A stretch of 64,000 nt of DNA from Tolypeutes matacus (GCA_026826555.1 JAKSZT010054569.1:3276258-3340257); one strand, 5' to 3'. Counted from the first letter of the stretch, positions 44,950 through 57,035 are shown. The notes: a model not told the origin generated them from the sequence alone. Translations and numbers: made by a program.

Positions 44950-45385
44950 TTCCCAGCCTTGACCGTAGGCTGCTGAGCTCTGTGGTCTGGAGACCAAGGA
45001 CCAGACAGAAAGAGTGAGGGAGCACCTCTCCTCCTCCCTCTGCTGGAACCCTGATGCATCCCTGCAGCAGAGAGGTTTGTGCCCTGCAGCCTCCACTGAG
45101 CACCTCTTGAGACCAAAGCCTTCCTGGGCTCCAGGGATCTTTCTGTTAGGGTCTTTGCTGTGGGCTGGACTCTTTGAGGTTCAAGTTTCTCTTTCTAGCT
45201 TGGACGTTACCTCTGGTGATTTTAAACAGAGCCCGATTATTCTCCCCTGGAATCCAATCCCAGCCATGCATGAGTCTCCATCGTCATCTAACCACCTCTC
45301 CTGCCTGCTGCAGCTGCTTCTCCCCCTTGGGCACCCCTGGCACCTCCTCCACCATCATCAGCTCCACCATCTCCAGCTGACACTC
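44950..45385. other. Unique sequence, no gene seen
   Basis: No repeat or exon was recognised. The 145-aa frame 45014-45451 has no domain and runs into a MIR. Confidence 0.4.
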
Positions 45386-45387
45386 AT

Positions 45388-45590
45388 AGGGTGCTTTGGT
45401 AGTTTTTACAGTGATTTCACATTTCATCTTCACGTCAGCTCCACCCAGTAGGTGCCATTATCTCTCCATTTTAAAGAAGCATCAGGGCCAGAGAGATGAG
45501 GTCTTATGCCTGAGGCCTCACAGCTAGTGAATGGCAGGGCTGGGGCTCAAATCAATGCCACCTGACTCCAAGGCTATGCTGCCACCCACC
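45388..45590 (-). repeat. MIR SINE, antisense
   Basis: 'gtgatttcacatttcatctt', 'gtaggtgccattatctctcc' and 'gcctcacagctagtgaatgg' are in reversed MIR order. Confidence 0.85.
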
Positions 45591-46653
45591 GTTCCCGTGT
45601 CTCCTCCGAAGGGCCCTACGGCCCTCTTCCACTCCAGCCTCTCGTCACCAGGTCTGAGGCTTCCACCCTGGCGGGGAGGGTCTGGTCTGTGGAGAAGTGG
45701 GCAGCCCCATCTGTACCCAAACACCAGGCTGAATGAGTTGATTTACTCAAATGAACTCTTAATTCAGCAGGGGGATAGGGAGAAGTGGTCAGTGATGTCA
45801 CTGCCACTTCATACCTGAAGATGGTAGAGCCCACCTTTAGGAGGCATTTATTTGTTTCTCAAAAAAAAAAAAAAAAAAAAAAAGCTGCAGCCCCCTCACC
45901 CCACCCCATCCTGAGCCTGTGATGTGGCAGAAAGACGCTAGGCCATAAAGAACGGACAAGAAACGCCTTACACTGTTCCGGCAATGCACCCTTTCAAAGA
46001 GTCCAGGAGACTTCATTTCATCTGAATTCTCCTTTGAAGGTCGGCAGGGCGGGGATTCTTAGAGGATGGAAGAAGCTTGCTCAAGGTCACCGACCCAGGT
46101 CCCGAATGCAAATCGCTGGCCTCCAGGTGTGCTGTTCTTTGGAGCCCGCCGTGTGTGCTGTGCGGCTCTTCTGCTTTGGACGCGTTGTGTCGCCATCCAG
46201 CAGAGATCTCAGGCAGCCCTGACAGATTGATTACCGGCAATTTGTCGTTGTTTATTTTATTACTAAAAATTGCGATTCTTTAGAAAAAACTGAAAATTAA
46301 TCCACAAAGTGCTCAGAGGGCTGAGGTGGCATTGAGTGACAACAGGACACGGTACGGCAATGGGGTGGAGGGGGACAGGAATGCTTCTAGATGGGAAGGG
46401 CATGGTTTCTGGAAACCAGCAGAGCAGAGGTCAAGCCCGAGATGGCCCATGTGGGGAGGGGTGGGCAGAGGTGTGCCACCTGGCAGGAGGAGCTGGGGTG
46501 GCAGGGAGGAGGCAGGTCAGGTCCAGCGTCTGGGTAGTGAGATCTGGCAGTGTGCCCCGATTTCTCTGCCTGGGATCTGCTCCATCCCTGTTCCCCAAAC
46601 TCTGGCCTCAGTACCTCTGTATTGCAAAGGACCTTAATGACCATTGGCCAACG
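45591..46653. other. Unique sequence with A-run and MIR scrap
   Basis: Includes an (A)24 run at 45861-45884 with no obvious retrotransposon body, and a short antisense MIR scrap near 46068-46135 ('gcttgctcaaggtcaccgac'). No exon recognised; the 143-aa frame (46336-46767) has no domain. Confidence 0.45.
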
Positions 46654-46905
46654 ACAGTATTTCTCAAACTTGGGCAGGCCTCAGAATTCCCTGGAGGGCT
46701 TTTAGAAACACAGACTGGAGAGTCTGCATTTCTAACAAGTTCCCACATGTTGCTGATGTTGGACTGAGGACACCCTTTGAGAACCGCTGGTCCATAATTC
46801 TCAAACCAGACTGTGCATCATAATCAGCTGGGATGCTTGCTAAAATGTGGACTTCGGGGCTCACCTCAAACCTACGGAATCAGAATTGCCAGGGGCAGGG
46901 CTCAA
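46654..46905 (+). mobile_element. Two adjacent MER5-type hAT MITEs
   Basis: The first copy (46654-46789) starts 'cagtatttctcaaacttggg' and ends 'ctttgagaaccgctg', with an internal deletion. The second (about 46791-46905) starts 'ccataattctcaaaccagac' and is truncated at its 3' side. Both are in the same orientation. Confidence 0.8.
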
Positions 46906-47164
46906 TATCCTATTGTTTTTTCCCTGGCCTGGTCTCTGTTGCCCCGTTTCCCCCTCTCCTCTGTCAAATAGGGATGCAGACCTCTCCTGCAGCAAACTGC
47001 CTCAGCTGCCCATCGCCGCAGGAAACCATCACCTCCCACTTGTTTTGGAAAGTGCAGGGGAAGGATTTATATTTGCCATTTGACTAGTTTTAGGAAGGCG
47101 CCTATCTGTGTATGTTCTTTATCCCCCCTGTAGTGGAAGTAAAAACACAAGTTGTCAAACATGG
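46906..47164. other. Unique sequence, no gene seen
   Basis: No repeat or exon was recognised. Confidence 0.35.
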
Positions 47165-47285
47165 GTCCTCAGCAATAATCCTATGGGGTGGGGATCATTA
47201 GCAGCATTTTCCATATGAAAACATGGAAAGGTTAAGCAACTGGCTGACTCCAAACCCCATAATTTTCCCATTATCCAGCGCTTGG
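47165..47285 (-). repeat. MIR SINE fragment, antisense
   Basis: 'cagcattttccatatgaaaa' and 'ggttaagcaactggctgact' resemble the reversed MIR core. Confidence 0.6.
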
Positions 47286-47624
47286 AGACAAAGCTCCAAA
47301 TTCTCCTGATTTGGAGGCTAAGCTCCTCCCCTTTCTTCTCTGCCATGCGGTAAATGTGCTGGCAGAACTGATGTCCTCCGGGGCCTGGGGGCTATCGTAG
47401 TGAGCCCACGGGTATTAGGCTGATTTCAGGTAATTTTTATAGAAAAACATCTTGTTAGGGCTCTTAAGTTAGAACCTCAGACAAAAGCATTGAGACCGAG
47501 TGTAATTAGGTATGCTAAACAATTCAGTTGAACACATTGGAGACTAAATAAAAGTATCTTCAAACCACTCAATTGTTCCCTATAATCTTTACATGGTGGC
47601 AGCCAAGACTTCAAATTCTGTGCT
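47286..47624. other. Unique sequence, no gene seen
   Basis: No repeat or exon was recognised. Confidence 0.35.
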
Positions 47625-48075
47625 CTTAAAATGAAAAAGTCTAACAGTACCAAGTGTTGGTGAGAATATGGAAGAAGCGGAACCCCCATACACTGGTGGT
47701 GGGCATGCAAAATGGTCCCACCATGTTGGAACAAAGTTGGGCAGTTTCTCTTGAAGTTAAATGTATTCTTAACCTATGACCCAGCAATCCCACGAAGCAT
47801 ATGTATACACAAAGTCTTGCACACAAATGTTGATAGCAGTTTCGTTCACAATAGTCCATCACTGGAAATTACTCAAAGGTCCAGCAACAGGTAAACGGGA
47901 TGAATGACTCATGGTATACCCATACAATGGAATGCTCTTCACCAATGAAAAAGAATGACCTACTGATCCTCACAACAATATGGACGAATCTTGAAAGCAT
48001 TATGGAAGCCAGACATAAAAGCATGCATATTCTATGATTCCATCTATATGAAATTCTAGAAATGGTAAAATAAGC
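47625..48075 (+). mobile_element. Old L1 (L1M-type) 3' fragment, sense
   Basis: Heavily diverged ORF2 C-terminal and 3' sequence: 'ggtgagaatatggaagaagc', 'acccagcaatcccacgaagc', 'cacaatagtccatcactgga'. No open frame of note. Confidence 0.88.
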
Positions 48076-48129
48076 CTCTTGTGATACACATGCAAGAGTT
48101 AGAGTAAGAAACAGGTTCTGGGTTTTCAG

Positions 48130-48245
48130 CTCCATTTTATAGCTGCAAGATTGAGGCCCAAGGGGGTTAAGTAGCTTGCCCAGGACTACTCTGCCAGTAA
48201 ATAGTGGTATGTGGGTTTTGGGACTGGCAGCCTGACTCGGGAGCC
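48130..48245 (-). repeat. MIR SINE fragment, antisense
   Basis: 'ctccattttatagctgcaag' and 'tagcttgcccaggactactc' match the reversed MIR. Confidence 0.75.
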
Positions 48246-50849
48246 TGGGCTGAGGCTGGAGCAGCTTCCTGGTCCTGATGTGGGCCAGTCCTGTGGGACC
48301 TCACTGGTTCTGCCGGTTCCCCTCTTCTCTGCTCAGAATTCAAGCCTGGGCTTACTGATTCCCTCTACAAGTACTCAATACCCTGTGAAGCTGGCATCGC
48401 TTAGAATTTTCTGTCCTTGCTCTGCATCTTTACTCTCACTTTCTTTTCCCAGTTCTGCTGTTCTCTCTCTCATTTCCTAACACTCCTGCTTGCTCCCCTC
48501 AACCTCTCTCTGCCTTGCTTTTTCTCGGCTCCCTCTGTGGACATCTACCCCTCACTGCTTGGGAGCAGCTTTCCGATTCTCACACACACACATTTTCTTC
48601 AGCGAGGAAACTTGATTATCTGACCCCCTCCCCAAAGTTGTAAGATTTTGCAAACAATACAAGACACCCAGTTAAATTTGAATTTCAGATGAGCAAGGAA
48701 TACTGTTTAGCATAAATATGTCCCATGAACTGGATGCACTTTATTTTATCTGGGAACTCCAGCCCCTCCTGACGGGCATCGTTTAGGTAAGAAAGGAGAG
48801 GGTTTTGGCAAAACCTCCAAGACAGTTTCCCTGGGAAGCAAAATCAGCCTGGCTTTTCAGGGTCCCCAACCAACTGAGTACCACCCAAACTCATCTTGCT
48901 ACGCCTCTAGCCCAAAGTGTTTCCTCTTAGTGCCCCCTGCTTTCTGCCTCTGCCTCCTCATCTGCTTTGCTCCACTCTGGGCCACGTACGTCTCACGCTC
49001 GCCCCTTGTCATCTTGTTTGGTCCAGCTTCTCCAGCCTGACACCTGTTGCCTCTTCTCTGGGCGCGGGTCCTGCCCTATCTGGCCGGGCCCTCGGGGCTC
49101 CACAGGGGCGTGCACCAGCATCTTTACCAGACCGAGGCCACGCCCCATGCACTCCAGACACCCAGTGCATTCAAGACCCCAACTGGGGTCCCAGTAGAAG
49201 CACAACGCAGGGGCCTAAGTCTTCCATCCATCTCTACCTACTATGTGAGAGTTACGGGAGCAGACCCAAGCTCATTGCCAGGGTTGAAACTGGGCCCGAC
49301 TTGGATCCACTAGGCTTTTTTCAAGTGGTTGCTGGGCTTAGACATATATCCTCTGTTAGCAGAGGGGAAAAAGGGCCTACAATTTAGTTTGTGTCAATAA
49401 AATCCTGGTGATTGACCTAGGCAAGGAACAAAGGAAATTTTATATTAAGGTACCGCGTGCTATATTTCACAATTCTTTCTATTTCCTGTGCTTTTGCAGC
49501 CACAAAACACATGTAAACTCTCTGGGCTGTGGAAAGCTAAGTGAGAAGCCCCTGCTGGAGTCGTTGGTTAATTTATGGCTACAGAAATTTAGAGGTGGTG
49601 GAAGCATTTGAGTTTGTTTTGGGTGTTAGTCCAGAGGTGAAGGTGGGATCGATCGAGCAATCAATCCGTCAGTCAGTCAGCGAGAATAGCCACAGAATGC
49701 TGTCTGCCTAGGGACCTTGGGGCAGACACAGAACAATCAGGGAACAAGATCACATGCAGCAGAATTAAACTGCTCACAGCAATAACCGAATTCAGAAGCT
49801 GGAAAGGGAGCGGTGGACTTGAGTGGGAGAAGCTGGAGGAGGCCCCATGGGCCAGGTGCTGCTCGAAGTCAGCTGAACTTCGGAGTTCGGTGGCGAGGAA
49901 GTGGGGTCGGTGTGGGGCATAACCGGTGGTCTGTAGGTGTGAACAGTGATCCTGAGGCCCACGGGGGCAGAACCTTCTGGAATATCCTGTAATGTCAGGG
50001 CCTTAATACCTGTGGTTTGTGGTGGAAAAGGATTCCATGGATAATTGATATGCACAGGCTTCCTGTGCCTGTGTGTGTGGAGGAATGGTGGGGAGGAAGA
50101 GGGGGCAAGTAGCAGAATGAGATGGGAGGGGAGCCAGAGTGTAAAACAGGAGGAAAGTGAAGGAACGAGGGGGAGAGAAATCAGCAGGCCATCTAACCTG
50201 CCAGGCCTGTGTTACTCCAAAGGCATTTTCTAGGAGCCAGAAAAGCGACATTTCACAGCCAGTGAAGCTGCTTCATTCAGGCCCCCTCACTCCAAGCCCC
50301 CAAGATGGGGAGGCCCGGGCCTCGGCATTGTCTCAGTCCTCTCCTGGGGAGGCTTCTGGTCCCCTCAGTCCTTCACAGACCCCTCTCCTTCCGTTCTTCC
50401 TCTCCATCTCCTTCTCCTTTCCCTCAACAACCCCCTTCCCTTTCTCTTCTCCCCTGTCAGGGTGCTGTGCCAGGGCTGCCCCCCGCCCACAGGAGAGTTT
50501 GCAGCCTGGCCTACCCTGGAGCTGCCTGAATCCCCAGAGTAATCAGCCCAAGCCCAGGTGGAAAGAATATGACTTGACCCCCTCAAAAACGGTTCCTAAG
50601 GCCCCCAAACCTTCAATTCTGGGAAACCAAGGATGCGATTCTCCAGCCCTTGAGAGACCCCTTGCCAGCTGGGGAGGCTTTGCAGGAGGCCCTGGGGGAC
50701 GACTTTGCTATAGTGCTCTGGCTTGGGCTCCAGCTGGTACGCCCCCTGGTCCCTGCTGGCACAGTGGGAAGTTTCTGGGGGCCCCTGCCTTTTGGCACAG
50801 ATAACAAGGAAAGCAAAGGCAGTCCTCTCCCCACTCCCTCCCAGTAATG
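48246..50849. other. Unique, partly GC-rich sequence; no gene supported
   Basis: The largest unique stretch of the right half. The longest frame is 215 aa on the plus strand (50157-50804), rich in Ser, Pro and Gly, with no domain or signal peptide. A second frame (48917-49387, 156 aa) has the same character. Neither has splice or promoter support. Confidence 0.45.
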
Positions 50850-51085
50850 CAGTAGTTCTCAAACTTTAATTTGCACTGGAATATTTGGGGAGGGGTGGGG
50901 TGATGGGGATGCTAGAGAAATACAGGAAAAAAGTTAGCTGGAGAGATCCTTAAAATTACAAATTGCTCTGCATCCACCCCCAGAAATTCTGACTCCGCAG
51001 CTCTGGGGTGGGGCTCAGTGTCTGCATTTTTAACTAGCTCTCCCAGTGAGTATCACCTTAGCGGCGCTTGGACTGCCTCTGAGCA
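50850..51085 (+). mobile_element. MER5A-type hAT MITE
   Basis: Starts 'cagtagttctcaaactttaa', contains 'ctggggtggggctcagtgtc', and decays near 51085. It carries extra sequence near 50890-50940 relative to the consensus. Confidence 0.8.
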
Positions 51086-51109
51086 TATCTTCAACCAGAT
51101 GGTGGAAGG

Positions 51110-51255
51110 TAGCTCATCACCTTGCCTCTGCTTAAAAATCCCTCCTTGTTGCCTATAAGACACTGTCAACTCTTCCTGGACCAAGTCCAGCCTGAGCACG
51201 ACTGTCACGTTTCTTCACAACTTCCCAGACCCCAGGACGGAGGAGGATAACAAGG
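51110..51255 (+). repeat. L2 fragment
   Basis: 'gcttaaaaatccctccttgt' and 'ctataagacactgtcaactc' match the L2 3' region weakly. Confidence 0.5.
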
Positions 51256-51390
51256 TAAGAGACCTCCTTTCTCATCAAGGAAATAAAAAACTCTCCCATT
51301 CCTTTTTGAGAAAACCCTACTCCTTGTTAATGTGAGACTGGGACATTCTAGGCCCTTAGGAGAAATCACACACTCATTCACTTAAAAAAA

Positions 51391-51434
51391 TGTGTATATA
51401 TATATATATGTGTGTGTGTGTATATATATATACA
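51391..51434. repeat. TA/TG simple repeat
   Basis: A (TA)n tract, a (TG)n tract and a second (TA)n tract in series; the two TA tracts can pair with each other. Confidence 0.9.
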
Positions 51435-52998
51435 GTGAAGGTTTACAGGAAAATCATGCAGAAAGTACAGAGTTCCCATGTACCCTCCCTATTATTAACA
51501 CCTTGCATTAGTGAGGCGACGTTGTTACAAATGATGAAAGAATATTATTATAATTGTACTACTAACTGGGGTCCATGGTGTACATTAGGGTTCACTGTTT
51601 TGTACAGTCCTATGTGGTTTTTTAAAAAAATTTTGTTCTAGTAACATATAGTCAACCTAAAATGTTCCCTTTTAGCCACTTTCAAATACATAATTACATT
51701 CAGTGTTGTGCTACTAACACTACCATCCATTACCAAAACTTTTCCATTGCCCCCAAGAGAAACTCTGTACCAATTAAACCTTCACTTCCCATTCCCTGCC
51801 CCCACCCTGGCCCCTGGTAATCTGTCTTCTAATTTCTGACTCTATGAATTTGTTTATGCTACTTATTTCATATCAGTGAGATCATAAAATATTTTCCTTT
51901 TGTGTTGGGCTTATTTCAGCCAATATGATGTCTTCAGGTTTCATTCATGTAGTCACATGTATCAGAACTTCATTCCTTTTTTTTTGGCTGAATAGTATTC
52001 CATTGGAGGCATATACCACATTTTATTTACCCATTCATCGGTTGATGGACACTTGGGTTGCTTCCATCTTTTGACTCTTGTGAATAATGCCACTACGAAC
52101 ACTGGTGTGCAAAAATCTCTTCAAGTCCCTGCTTTCAATTCTTTGGGGTAGGGGGGAGGGTAAAAAAAAAAAAAGAAAAAAAAAATTCTTTGGGGTACAT
52201 ACCTAGTAGCGGGATTGCCAGATCATGTGGCAATTCTATGTTTAACTTTCTGAGGGACTGCCAAACTGCCTTCTACAGCGGCTGCACCATTTTACATTCC
52301 CACCAACAATGAACAAGTGTTTCTATTTCCCCACGTCCTCTTCAACACTTATTATTTTCCTTTTTTTTTTTAACAGTAGCCATTCTTGTGAGTGTGAAAT
52401 GGTATCTAATTTTGGTTTTGATTTGCATTTCCCTGATGGTTAATGATGTCAAGCATCTTTTCATGTGCTTTTTGTCCCTTTGGATACCTTCTTTGGAGAA
52501 ATGTCTATTCAAGTCCTTTGTCCATTTTTTAGTTAGGTTGTCTTTTTGTAGCTGAGTTGTAGGATTTCTTCATATATTCTGGATATTAAACCCTAACTGG
52601 ATATGTGGTTTCCAAATATTTTTTCCCATTCTATAGATTTCTTACTTTCGTGATGAAGTCCTTTGATGCATGGAATTTTAAAATTTTGATAAGGTCCCAT
52701 TTATCTATCTTTCCTTTAGTTGCTTGTGCTTTTGGTGTAAAGTCTGAGAAACTGTTGCTTAACATAAGGTCCTAAATATGTTTCCCTATGTTTTCTTCTA
52801 GGAGTTTTATAGTCTTGGTTCTTATATTTAGGTCTTTGATCCATCTTGAGTTGATTTTTGTATATGGTGTGAGGTATATATATATACCTTCACTCTTTTG
52901 CATATGGACATCCAGTTTTCCCACAACCATCTGTTGAAGAGACTATTCTTTCCCGATCGCGTGGACTTGGCAGCCTTGTCAAAAATCTGTTGGCCTTA
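51435..52998 (-). mobile_element. L1 LINE 3' portion, antisense
   Basis: On the minus strand it runs from late ORF2 (near 52998) to the 3' UTR (near 51435). On the plus strand one sees 'gaatagtattccattggagg', 'cccattcatcggttgatgga' and 'caccaacaatgaacaagtgt', the reversed classic L1 words. It is interrupted by an A-rich insert at 52161-52185. It is older than the L1 at 37.5 kb by eye. Confidence 0.92.
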
Positions 52999-53425
52999 GA
53001 TGTGAGTCACTCATTCACTTTTAACATGCTGTGATGATTGTCCTCTAAGGTCATACAGTTAGCAAGTAATAGAAACAGAATTTGAAATCTTTCTGACAAA
53101 AAGTTGTCAGACAAATTAAAGCAACAAGAAAAATGGCAGAGCTGACTGTCCTTTGACAATTAGGGCTCTTCCCAGCCACATTATGACACAAAAACAGCCA
53201 TGACCTAATCAGAGCTGCCAGGAAGACAAAAACAAATGATCAAGAAGTCTGTATTGAGCATGGATTTGCATGCCCCCCCCCAGGAAAACTAAACTCCTCC
53301 CTAAGAGCATATATGGGGCATTCAGATGTAAGCTAACGATACGAAGTCATAAGGATTAACACGACTTTAAAAACCAAGCTTTCCGTACACGTTGACAGAC
53401 TGTCATTAAAAAGTGTGCTCTTTAA
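52999..53425. other. Unique sequence between L1 and hAT relic
   Basis: Contains a small MIR-like word near 53050-53085 ('gtcatacagttagcaagtaa'). The 5' end of the hAT element to the right may have lain here but no inverted terminus is visible. Confidence 0.35.
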
Positions 53426-54326
53426 AAGCAATGTTTAAAGTCACAGGGTTCTGAATTCAATACCTCACAAAATTTCATTAAACATAACGATAGACATTTA
53501 GGTTTCTCATTAGCAAAGACAAAGAGCCTCATACCGTAACAACTAAAATAAAACAAGGAAAACCACATGACAACAAAAGAATATGCACTTGTCTGCACCC
53601 AGTGTTGGAAGATGGTAGAAAATATTGTCAAGCAACAGAATACATTATGAAGCATTGGGCTATTGGATAAAATATAAATTAAAAAAACACATGCTTAGCC
53701 TATGGTATTTGTTCAATTGTTTCAGTTACAAAAAATACATAAAACCGCTTTGTTCGTGTGTGTGTGTGTGTGAACCATTTAAGAAAGGAAAATGTATCCG
53801 TGAAGATATATTCTCAATAGAAAATTACATCTTCATAAAAAACAATGCTTTGGAAAAATGGTGGAAGTGTCTTCACTAGTAGAGTTCCTGCTTTGACTAG
53901 AATAAAAGGGTTCCTGGGTAAGAATACAAATACAGCACTTTCACTATATCATTCATTGGCAAACTACTGCAGCAAAGTCAGATGTGCACAAAATGTGAAA
54001 GAATTTCATCAATGCAGTAACTGTTATAAAAACAAGACTTTCACGTAAAGTGGAGTCCTTACAATGTTTTGTAATGAGATGGGGATATTTTTCACCACGC
54101 AAGTATTTTGGCAAAGTACTTGTAAGAGCTGTGAAGCTTGAAGATGAATTATGCATATTTTGTAATCAATAGATAACTGTTTAAAACTCGCTGACCTTTT
54201 CTGTGATGACAACTGGTTGACAGTAATATGTTACCTAGCAGATATTTTAGAAAAATATAAACTCACTTTATGGTAAAGGAGAGGAAGTAATTGCTTTGTG
54301 AAAGTACCTTAAAAACAAAGGTGGGA

Positions 54327-54528
54327 CGGGAAGCGGCTGTGGTTCAATCAGTAGGGCTCCCATTTACCATATGGGAGGCCCCAGGTTCGGTTCCCGGGGC
54401 CTCCTGGTGAAGGCGGGCCCGCCCGCACGGCGTGGTTAGCTGACCCAGCGAGCACAAGCAGCAAGGGGGGGATAAATGAATAAATAAATAAATCTTTAAA
54501 AAAAATAAAATAAATAAATAAATAAAAT
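54327..54528 (+). mobile_element. DAS SINE (short, single head), sense
   Basis: Flanked by 16-bp direct repeats at 54311-54326 and 54529-54544 that match at 14 positions (aaaaacaaaggtggga and aaaaacaacggtagga). The head begins 'gaagcggctgtggttcaatc' and the tail is AAAT-rich. Inserted into the hAT transposase relic. Confidence 0.96.
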
Positions 54529-54981
54529 AAAAACAACGGTAGGAGGCTCAATTTTGTAAACAAATATTTGGGAATGTTGCTCTTGTTATGTTATTCTGCA
54601 GCTGAAAATGATGCGCTTCAGCTATAAAAACTCACATATCTGTGCACATTTTTAGAAAAAGCTTGGGAGTAGATTTTTTCCTAGTCTTTTTAAATTTTTC
54701 TCAAAATGAAGAATATCGGTGGGGTTTGAACCCATTTGCTAAACATTGTAAGGACTGCCTTACAATTATTTAAATTCATTTCTCATCATTGAGAAGGGTA
54801 ATTTATTAGTGGCATTTCAACAAAAAATCTTTGCATAACTGAATGAAAATCACGATTTAGTTAATTTCAACCAACAGCTTCCATTTGGAGCTATGATCAC
54901 CTCCGGATGAAGCATGGAAATAAACTTAACCTAAAACCACGCCTTTGAATAGTTGTACTACAAAGCTTTAAATCAGGTTTT

Positions 54982-55167
54982 TTTTTTTTTTCTTTTAAGA
55001 CTTTATTTATTTATTCATTTATCCCCCCCTTGCTGCTTGTGCTCACTGGGTCAGCTAACCACGCCGTGCGGGCGGGCTTGCCTTCACCAGGAGGCCCCGG
55101 GAACCGAACCCGGGGCCTCCCATATGGTAAACGGGAGCCCTACTGATTGAGCCACAGCCGCTTCCCC
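54982..55167 (-). mobile_element. DAS SINE (short, single head), antisense
   Basis: Perfect 13-bp duplication taaatcaggtttt at 54969-54981 and 55168-55180. The body is nearly identical to 54327-54528 but inverted. Its tRNA T-arm region forms a 12-bp perfect stem: ggaggccccggg, 7-base loop, cccggggcctcc. Confidence 0.97.
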
Positions 55168-55430
55168 TAAATCAGGTTTTAAAAAACAGTGAAATATAGT
55201 CAATCAAAATGCTCTCCCCCATAATATTATTACTGCTGTAGCAAGAGCAAAAACATTTGTTTCATCTTTATCTTATTCTTTAGAAATTTCTGCTTGGCGA
55301 ATGTATTGTGATTTACACTTTACACATCTGTAATTTATAAATAAACATCTCTCTAAGTTGGGGTATATGTCCTAAAAATTTTTTTGCTGATGCAGGTACA
55401 TAGTCAAAAAAGTGTGGGGACTCCTACAAC

Positions 55431-55560
55431 AGACTGTGAATTCCTTGGAGACAGCTCTGTATCTCCCTCATCATTGCTTACCCATGGCCTACACTGGGAG
55501 GACGGCAAGGGGCTCCCGTACATTGGCCGACAGAGGAATTGAATGAATGAGTGAAGCAAC
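55431..55560 (+). repeat. L2/MIR-type 3' tail
   Basis: 'gaattccttggagacagctc' and the closing 'ggaattgaatgaatgagtga' match an L2 3' end. Confidence 0.55.
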
Positions 55561-56838
55561 ATGTGGGTTAAAGGTGTTTCTGTCTGAGAAACAGCATAGA
55601 TATGAACTCAAGAAGAACAAAAGACAAAAGTGCATTTGGTAGGGCTCGATAGCAACTAACAAAGCAAAATCAACCACGAAAGCCAAGAAGCCTTGTTTGG
55701 CTAACACTAATGGTGGTTGGATTTACACTACACACTAGGCTGAGCCTTGTGCTTCCCCCCAGGGGCTCCCCGGATTCCCACACCGGCCTTCTGAGCTAGA
55801 AGTCAGGCAGGGATGCCAGCTCCAGGGCCTGATGCCTTCTAGATGGACGCCTGCCCTGGGGAGGATGCGGGAAGCTGCTCAAGTTCACTTGTCTCCCCAG
55901 GGGATTACAGACCCAAAGAGATCCCAAGCCTGTGCCTTGCTGTGTAAAACCAGTTACAAAAATAGAACTGGAAAATAAAGATCTAATCGAGCTTCCATAT
56001 GTAATGATGTTATCATCGATTCTCTGCTCACAGGGATATGCTCTGAGCTGTTTTTCCAAAGAGTGGAAAAAACCCAGCTGCCCCAGAAGTTCTGCCTTCA
56101 GGGTAGGGCATCTTAGCCTCTGCACTGTAGCCCAGGGCACTTTCCTCTCCAAATGGGTCACTCTCTTCCGCCACCTCCTTCCTCTCCCCGCAGACAGGGG
56201 ACAAGGGGTCTGGTGAGGGCCAGTCGCTCCGGCTGGCTTGGCAGTGTGTGGCCCTAGCGTCACACAGGCTTCTGTGCTCAGAAGTCTCCGTTCCTGCTTT
56301 AATGCTTTGCTGCTGCCATTAAGAGCTTTAGCAAAATTTGAACCAGGGTCCCTGTATTTTCATGTTGCCCTGGGCTCTGCAAATCATGTGGCCGGTCCTG
56401 GGTCTAGGTGAGGAGAGGCAGATATCTGCCAGGGCTCGTTTAGGAGATGGGGAGCACGTCCTAGCCTTGCTCAGGTGCTCCCCAAGTTTCAGGTCCATCC
56501 AGGAGGATAGCACTTGGGAGGAGGCACCAACACCAGCCTCTTTCATAGGCCTTTTTGGGATATCCTTAAAGATAAACCATTCAGATTTTAATTTTAATAA
56601 CTCTCATTAAAGAAGCATCCGTGGCCTAGGGCTGCTGCCTCAGTTGTCCCCCCTGTCCCTCCCCCCAAGGGAAGTTCTTTCCCATAGGCATCTGCGTGAG
56701 GCTGAGCCTTTGCTAGAAACATAGAAGGCCATCAATTTTATTCTAGGTTTAGGCAGAAAATTTAAGGAAACCAGGATGCTCAGCTGAGGGTGGGGTATCA
56801 GGACTCCTGGACAAGGTTTTCAGCTTACACAGGGATCG
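55561..56838. other. Unique sequence, no gene seen
   Basis: No repeat is recognised. The 155-aa minus-strand frame (55796-56263) and the overlapping 94-aa plus-strand frame show no domain. Confidence 0.4.
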
Positions 56839-56839
56839 A

Positions 56840-57035
56840 TAATCATTACAGTCCCCACTTATTAAGCACCTCCTCTCTGCCGGGCCCCTGTCAAATGGTT
56901 TCTCATTTAATCTGCCACCTGCCTTTTCAGGTAGGAATTATCCCTATTATATTACAGTAGAAGAAATCGGGTCACTCCCAAGACTTCAGGATCACAGCTC
57001 GTTTTCACGTCTGTCTGATTCCAACCCCCCGCCCA
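56840..57035 (-). repeat. MIR SINE, antisense
   Basis: 'attaagcacctcctctctgc', 'gtttctcatttaatctgcca' and 'caggatcacagctcgttttc' are in reversed MIR order. Confidence 0.85.

Larger units (their letters stand above)
53430..55430 (+). pseudogene. Relic of a hAT transposase gene and its 3' end
   Basis: hAT transposases cut and paste DNA transposons of the Charlie/ZBED type. Translation of the plus strand in one continuing frame gives family-like words broken by stops. 53900-54050 reads a segment around YHSLANYCSK, like the conserved HR.ALA.K region. 54050-54110 reads FCNEMG. 54170-54260 reads LADLFCDDNWL then YLADILEKYKLTLW, like the conserved W...YLADIF..LN..LQG region. After a SINE, 54880-54975 reads HGNKLNLKPRL, like the C-terminal hATC dimerisation domain (YRN.L..EPDLR). 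Downstream, 'tcaaaaaagtgtggggactc' (about 55408-55428) resembles a hAT terminal repeat. The 5' terminus was not found. The gene is long dead. Domain assignments are by memory of family motifs, not by search. Confidence 0.75.

Noticed and set aside
45861..45884. (A)24 run as the tail of a processed pseudogene
   Set aside because: No gene-like sequence or target duplication is recognisable upstream. The (A)26 run at 61612-61637 was dismissed for the same reason.
50157..50804. 215-aa plus-strand open frame, the longest outside repeats
   Set aside because: Composition is Ser/Pro/Gly-rich, as expected of random GC-rich DNA. There is no signal peptide, domain, promoter or splice signal.
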